Shown here: in pieces, positions 5,032-7,964 of the stretch
Layout: each line of letters starts with the position of its first letter
Numbering within the stretch: the first letter of the stretch is position 1
NCBI GenBank assembly: GCA_947441895.1
Contig: CANEUT010000069.1
Span: 1-7,964, forward strand
DNA from: Rickettsiales bacterium
Lineage (GTDB): Bacteria > Pseudomonadota > Alphaproteobacteria > Rickettsiales > UBA3002
DNA length: 7,964 bases
Direction of reading: 5' to 3'
The notes under the pieces: model-generated
The model's database searches: none
What the model saw: the letters and a program-made list of their open reading frames with translations, nothing else
Told to the model about the DNA's origin: nothing
Made by a program: the position numbers and the translations under genes

Positions 5032-5784
5032 ATGCTGAAAAAACTCATGCTGCTTGTCATTGTGTTGCTGCTGGCCATTGCTGGCGGCGGCTATTACCTG
5101 TTCGCCAACCTCGATACCATCATCAAACGCGCCATTGTCAGCTATGGCAGCGCCGCCACGCAAACCGCGGTCAATCTTTCCAGCCTTCACCTTGATCTGC
5201 AATCGGGCAAGGGCGAATTATCGGGCTTTTCGGTTGGCGCACCGCGTGGCTTCACCCAACCCGCTATGATGCTGGGCAAGATTGAAGTGCAGGTCAATCC
5301 ATCATCCATCGCAGGCACCGGCCCCATCATCATCCGTGAGGTGCTGATTGATACCCCCGCCATCACCTATGAGCTGAACACCAATGGCGGTAACAATTTG
5401 CAAACCATCGCCGCCAACGCCAAAGCCTATGCCGCCGCCGTGAAGCAAAAAATAAGCGGCGCCAGCAAGGCCGAAAGCACCGCCAAGGCCGGACGTAAAA
5501 TAATCATCAAACATCTGCTGATCCGCAGCGCAAAGCTTGGCATTGTGCAGCCCCTGCTGCCCAACCAACATCTCTCCGCCACGCTGCCTGATATCACCCT
5601 CACCAACATGGGTGAGGCAAGCGGCGGTGCCACTGCTGCCGAAATTACCAATCAGCTGCTCGCCGTCATCATCACCAAAGCCTCAGCCATGGCCATCCAA
5701 CAAATGGCCAACCCGCAAGAGCTGCTGAAAAAACTGAAGGGTGACGCGCTGGGAAAAAGCCTCAAAGGGTTATTGGGGAAATAA
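5032..5784 (+). CDS. AsmA-like membrane-anchored protein
   Basis: This is a 250-residue protein with an N-terminal signal-anchor helix at about 4-26 (LMLLVIVLLLAIAGGGYYLF preceded by two lysines), so the rest should lie in the periplasm. The segment VNLSSLHLDLQSGKGELSGFSVGAPRGF (47-74), followed by KIEVQVNPSSI, IIIREVLIDTPAITYELN (99-116) and GGNNL, has the strand pattern typical of AsmA/YhdP-like bridge proteins of the envelope. That superfamily is linked to lipid transport and outer-membrane assembly. At 250 residues it is much shorter than classical AsmA and comprises essentially the N-terminal repeat unit. The C-terminus is helical and lysine-rich (QELLKKLKGDALGKSLKGLLGK). The start at 5032 has no clear ribosome-binding site; the ATG at 5047 would truncate the positive N-terminal end of the anchor. 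Confidence 0.75.
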   Translation: MLKKLMLLVIVLLLAIAGGGYYLFANLDTIIKRAIVSYGSAATQTAVNLSSLHLDLQSGKGELSGFSVGAPRGFTQPAMMLGKIEVQVNPSSIAGTGPIIIREVLIDTPAITYELNTNGGNNLQTIAANAKAYAAAVKQKISGASKAESTAKAGRKIIIKHLLIRSAKLGIVQPLLPNQHLSATLPDITLTNMGEASGGATAAEITNQLLAVIITKASAMAIQQMANPQELLKKLKGDALGKSLKGLLGK

Positions 5785-5875
5785 TTTAGGCGTTTCGGTG
5801 GACAGCCAGCGGACGCTATCAGAAGCAGAATTGCTAGCAGTTTAGAACCAATACCACTGTAAGCGCACTATACTA

Positions 5876-5903
5876 TTGTGCTGCACTTATAAATCCCTAT
5901 AGT
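5876..5903 (+). promoter_or_regulatory. Possible promoter of the AT-rich two-gene cassette
   Basis: TTGTGC (5876-5881), a 16-bp spacer and TATAGT (5898-5903) lie 22 bp before the ATG at 5926. A second -10-like box, TATACT (5869-5874), lies between GCAC and GTGC half-sites (5864-5867 and 5878-5881). The rest of the 5785-5925 gap shows no gene. This is assigned by inspection only. Confidence 0.3.
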
Positions 5904-5925
5904 TCTTTAAACTTTGGGTAGTTTC

Positions 5926-6396
5926 ATGGCCGATGATTTAACTCATCATATTCCCCAACCTGATAAAAGTGGTGCGACAGGAAATCAAGTCGCAGCGCCC
6001 ACAGATCGGGTAATTATAAGCCCGGAGTCCCCGATGAGCATGGGGCAGGTTATTAATGGTTTAGCAGCAGAGAGTGGTGGATTTAACAAACCTTCACGCC
6101 AATTAATTGCTGCTTCATGGACTGAAGATAGAAAGGCATATAGCGAAGCTGAAGCCCAATTAAAAATATTGTTGCCAGAAAATGCTAGGCTTAAAGAACG
6201 CGTGGAAAATCTGCAAACAAGCGGAAAGAGTGCAGCAATTATTAATCTCCTAGGCCTTTTAGTGCTTACCATTGGAGCAACTATTTTATCCGCGCCAGAT
6301 ACAACAAATCACTCGTTAGGCTGGCTATTAGTAATCGTTGGAATAGCTTTATGCTTTGTAGATATTATCAATTCTTTGCTTCGTAAAAATCAATGA
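5926..6396 (+). CDS. Unknown coiled-coil protein with two C-terminal membrane helices
   Basis: I do not recognise this protein. From the ATG at 5926 it has 156 residues. An upstream in-frame TTG at 5914 would add four residues, but the ATG has a GGG about 8 nt upstream and is preferred. The N-terminus is polar (1-35), contains ESPMSMGQ at 34-41, and leads into a helical, heptad-like segment around 63-92 (EAEAQLKILLPENARLKERVENL) that looks like a coiled coil. Two hydrophobic helices follow at about 101-122 and 128-148, separated by a short polar turn, then a basic C-terminus (LLRKNQ). This predicts a hairpin membrane anchor with a long cytoplasmic N-terminal domain. The gene is AT-richer than the genes to its left (a hand-counted 60-nt block, 6121-6180, gives 22 G+C, about 37%). 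It overlaps the next gene by 4 nt (ATGA), so the two are coupled and probably act together. Confidence 0.72.
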   Translation: MADDLTHHIPQPDKSGATGNQVAAPTDRVIISPESPMSMGQVINGLAAESGGFNKPSRQLIAASWTEDRKAYSEAEAQLKILLPENARLKERVENLQTSGKSAAIINLLGLLVLTIGATILSAPDTTNHSLGWLLVIVGIALCFVDIINSLLRKNQ

Positions 6397-6797
6397 TTCT
6401 AGATTCAATAACAGAACTGAAAATTATTGATGTGCTTGATAGAGGCATTCCAAACAAAGAATGCATTGCTATTCTCGTAGAAGAATCTCCTCTCAATATG
6501 GGGCAATACGGGCTTACTCTCGGAGTTTCCATGCTTTACGAAGGCATGGCAACTCCAATTAGAGATAGTTTTTTCTGGTTTGGCGAAGGCATTGTAAAAA
6601 ATGGCGATTGGATATTTCTATATACTGGCTCAGGGAATCCCAGTACATGCCACACAATCGATGGGCAATCATCCGTATACACATTATATTGGAATCGCCC
6701 TCAAACCATATTTCATAATTCTAATATTGTTCCCACATTATTTAGAATGGATGCTGTACAAGTTCTGCCAGTCAGAACTGCACTTTCACAGAACTAA
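6393..6797 (+). CDS. Unknown soluble beta-rich protein, partner of the upstream two-TM protein
   Basis: I do not recognise this 134-residue protein. It has no signal peptide or membrane helix. Its start overlaps the upstream stop (ATGA), so translation is coupled. An N-terminal helix-like part (2-16) precedes KECIAILVEESPLNMGQYGLTLGV (22-45). The second half has alternating aromatic strands: FFWFGEGIVKNGDWIFLYTGSG (60-81), VYTLYWN (94-100), and NSNIVPTLFRMDAVQVL (107-123). The pattern of an F/W-rich strand, a GDW turn, an LYTG strand, a tryptophan strand and a final strand is faintly reminiscent of small beta-sandwich domains such as the lamin-tail fold. That is a guess from pattern only. ESPLNMGQ at 31-38 resembles ESPMSMGQ in the partner protein. 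Composition is AT-rich (6541-6600 gives 23 of 60 G+C). An effector, sensor or conflict-system role would fit the architecture but is unproven. Confidence 0.72.
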   Translation: MILDSITELKIIDVLDRGIPNKECIAILVEESPLNMGQYGLTLGVSMLYEGMATPIRDSFFWFGEGIVKNGDWIFLYTGSGNPSTCHTIDGQSSVYTLYWNRPQTIFHNSNIVPTLFRMDAVQVLPVRTALSQN

Positions 6798-6817
6798 ATT
6801 TGATTACAAAAAGATAA

Positions 6818-6829
6818 AGAAATATTTCT
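6818..6829. repeat. AT-rich palindrome downstream of the cassette
   Basis: AGAAATATTTCT is a perfect 12-nt palindrome 21 nt after the stop of the second cassette gene. Too weak in G+C to be a terminator on its own. Confidence 0.35.
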
Positions 6830-6875
6830 GAGTTTTGCCGCATGCCGGACTTTCTCGCGCGAAATGCGCTCGTGT

Positions 6876-6928
6876 TATTTCCTAAATTCGCTACGCTTAT
6901 TAAGTAAATAATCGAACCGCCGGTTCGA
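6876..6928. repeat. Intergenic inverted repeats between cassette and tRNA-Leu
   Basis: TTATTTCCTAAA near 6876-6887 is an imperfect inverted match (10 of 12) to TTAAGTAAATAA ending at 6911. Immediately after it, TCGAACC (6912-6918) and GGTTCGA (6922-6928) form a perfect 7-bp palindrome around GCC. No gene is visible in 6798-6949. The segment looks like decayed repeat sequence of the kind seen elsewhere in this window's gaps. Confidence 0.45.
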
Positions 6929-6949
6929 AGCAATCTGGCGCGCTGGATA

Positions 6950-6987
6950 CCAACAATAAAAGGGGCAAATGCCCCTTTTATTGTTGG
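6950..6987 (-). terminator. Bidirectional intrinsic terminator fused to the tRNA-Leu 3' end
   Basis: A perfect 18-bp inverted repeat (6950-6967 with 6970-6987) surrounds a 2-base centre. The core is AAAAGGGGCA/TGCCCCTTTT, a GC-rich stem flanked by A and T tracts on both strands, so it could end transcription of the tRNA on the minus strand and of the cassette on the plus strand. The outer eight pairs (CCAACAAT/ATTGTTGG) include the tRNA's encoded CCA, so in the precursor the CCA end would be paired within the terminator stem and must be freed by 3' processing. Confidence 0.8.
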
Positions 6988-7071
6988 TGCCCCGGGCCGG
7001 ACTCGAACCGGCACACCCGTGAGGATACAAGATTTTGAGTCTAGCGCGTCTACCAATTCCACCACCGGGGC
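6985..7071 (-). tRNA. tRNA-Leu, anticodon CAA
   Basis: This is an 87-nt leucine tRNA including an encoded CCA. The acceptor stem GCCCCGG/CCGGGGC is perfect, the D-arm is GTG/CGC around GAATTGGTAGA, and the class II variable arm is ATCC TCAC GGGT. The T-arm is GCCGG TTCGAGT CCGGC. The anticodon loop CTCAAAA places CAA at 34-36 (7035-7037), which reads the leucine codon UUG. The anticodon stem CTAGA/TCTTG has one U-U mismatch at positions 28-42, the only imperfection. The discriminator base is A, as expected for bacterial tRNA-Leu. It is transcribed toward the two-gene cassette and ends directly in a terminator hairpin. Confidence 0.95.
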
Positions 7072-7083
7072 ACTCGGGCACTG

Positions 7084-7112
7084 TCACTAGCCAGTTGCCG
7101 TCGCTTAGTCAA
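7084..7112 (-). promoter_or_regulatory. Possible tRNA-Leu promoter
   Basis: On the minus strand TTGACT (7107-7112) with a 17-bp spacer to TAGTGA (7084-7089) places a start near 7077, about six bases before the mature tRNA 5' end. The -35 is good and the -10 is poor, so position rather than sequence is the main support. Confidence 0.33.
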
Positions 7113-7133
7113 CCGCCCAAAACCCTAAACATC

Positions 7134-7147
7134 CATAAAATTTTATG
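7134..7147. repeat. 14-bp perfect palindrome in the gap upstream of the lysozyme-like gene
   Basis: CATAAAATTTTATG is fully self-complementary. It lies in the AT-rich stretch between the tRNA promoter region and the plus-strand gene starting at 7225 and could be an operator for either. Nothing else stands out in 7113-7224. Confidence 0.4.
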
Positions 7148-7224
7148 TAAATAGTAACGAATTATTAAGGACCGCCCCTTACACTGAGCTTTAGGCAAGC
7201 ACTAAACGCACTAGAAAAAACCAG

Positions 7225-7964
7225 ATGGATGCAGTTGAACAGGTTATAAACGCCGCCCAAAGCCGCAATAAACTGCGCTTTGCGAACGCAGGTTCAGTTG
7301 ATTTAGATCGACTCGCCGACCAATTCGATGAGAGCCCTGCCGTCATTAGGCGCAAAAGAAACGGTGGGGGCAATGAAAGAACCGCTGCCGCTGTCGTTGC
7401 TGACAATGAATCTGAAATTCGATCGGCATTAACAACGGTGCGTAACGATCCCTCCTTGGGGAGGCATGTCGTACCAGAACAGCTTGTAAAAGCCGTCATG
7501 TTTGTCGAAAATAATTATAATGCCGGCACGGGCCCACTCTGGGGCATGTTCGACAGAACTGCACTGCCCATGAACCTCAACTTCAACGTCTGGCGCGACG
7601 CATTTGATGATTATAACCGCGCCCACCCCAACGCACCCATCACCGAGGCTGGCGTTCGCAACAATCCGCAGATGAATGTTCTAGCAGGCACGATGATTCT
7701 CTCCACCATCAATGCCGCCATTGACCCAGCCATTACCGGCAACCAGCGCTGGGCACTGGTCGCCAGCATCTATGGCAACACGGAAGTAACGCTCCAAGCT
7801 GGGCGGGCGATTCCGTATGGCGGTAAAGTTGCCGAAGTGATGGAAGAGCCTTACTCGCTGCCCACCAGACGCGCCGAAATAAACACCAATCAACCCGCCG
7901 GAATGAGTGGGGCAAACTTAATGAATCTAAGGCCACTCGGTCCAGACACTTCAGCGAGCACCAC
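7225..7964 (+). CDS. Putative lysozyme/transglycosylase-like protein (3' end beyond the window)
   Basis: An open frame of 246 codons runs to the right edge without a stop. An in-frame TAG at 7192-7194 leaves ATG 7225 as the only ATG start; its Shine-Dalgarno site is weak (CTAGAAAAAACCAG). There is no signal peptide. The N-terminal third is polar with a basic RRKRNGGGN patch (42-50). The 84-205 segment has a lysozyme-superfamily look: PEQLVKAVMFVENNYN (84-99, Glu95 in the position expected of the catalytic acid), then NPQMNVLAGTMILSTINAA (147-165), then NQRWALVASIYGNTEVTLQAGRAIPYGGKVAEVME (173-207), resembling the ALaaYNaGp...YvxkV block of soluble lytic transglycosylases. The C-terminus becomes Pro/Asn-rich. 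The family assignment is an inference from pattern. A structural or phage-related protein is the alternative. The coding frame itself is well supported by length. Confidence 0.6.
   Translation, partial: MDAVEQVINAAQSRNKLRFANAGSVDLDRLADQFDESPAVIRRKRNGGGNERTAAAVVADNESEIRSALTTVRNDPSLGRHVVPEQLVKAVMFVENNYNAGTGPLWGMFDRTALPMNLNFNVWRDAFDDYNRAHPNAPITEAGVRNNPQMNVLAGTMILSTINAAIDPAITGNQRWALVASIYGNTEVTLQAGRAIPYGGKVAEVMEEPYSLPTRRAEINTNQPAGMSGANLMNLRPLGPDTSAST

Noticed and set aside
5914..5928. TTG at 5914 as the start of the two-TM protein
   Set aside because: The in-frame ATG at 5926 lies 12 nt downstream with a GGG at suitable distance, and the TTG has no ribosome-binding site.
6844..6928. Possible att remnants: GCCGGACT (6844-6851) and TCGAACCG (6912-6919), both matching parts of the tRNA T-arm
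   Set aside because: Each match is only 8 nt, they are separated by 60 nt, and they do not extend to the tRNA 3' end as a true attachment repeat would. The second is part of a palindrome.
1..7964. CRISPR array, insertion sequence or rRNA
   Set aside because: No regularly spaced direct repeats, no transposase-like frame and no rRNA sequence were seen anywhere in the window.

Overview
The window looks like the chromosome of a moderate-GC alphaproteobacterium, plausibly Rhodospirillales- or Micavibrio-like. This placement is an inference. It rests on the order hisB - DUF2628 - hisH - GNAT - hisA - hisF, on the short stand-alone HisB, and on dispersed palindromic repeats of the CCGGGATGACA type that are common in alphaproteobacterial intergenic DNA.

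Region 1 (1-3690, minus strand) is a histidine operon read right to left: hisB, a DUF2628 membrane protein, hisH, a GNAT acetyltransferase, hisA, and the 5' part of hisF, which runs off the left edge. A likely promoter lies just upstream of hisB. Together the genes encode the IGP dehydratase step (HisB), the ProFAR isomerase (HisA) and the two subunits of IGP synthase (HisH glutaminase, HisF cyclase). Two passengers are threaded between them. DUF2628-hisH overlap by 1 nt and hisH-GNAT are 3 nt apart. In contrast, the other three gaps (hisB-DUF2628, GNAT-hisA, hisA-hisF) are filled with palindromic repeat sequence.

Region 2 (3691-5784, plus strand) is divergent. It holds a second GNAT acetyltransferase (the type often found fused behind a MarR domain, here without it), an unrecognised single-TM protein with a Pro/Ala-rich tail, and an AsmA-like membrane-anchored protein.

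Region 3 (5785-6984) is visibly AT-richer. It carries a translationally coupled pair: a coiled-coil protein with two C-terminal TM helices, then a soluble beta-rich protein of unknown function. The two share the short motif ESP(M/L)(S/N)MGQ. The pair sits beside a tRNA gene and is the best candidate here for an undescribed two-gene system.

Region 4 (6985-7964) has a tRNA-Leu(CAA) on the minus strand, whose CCA end is the first base-paired part of a perfect 18-bp inverted repeat that looks like a bidirectional terminator. Beyond it, a plus-strand gene with a possible lysozyme/transglycosylase-like core runs off the right edge.

The 9-mer CTGATTCTT, which contains the alphaproteobacterial CcrM site GANTC, occurs four times (both orientations). 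All four copies are in intergenic repeats and none is in a gene.
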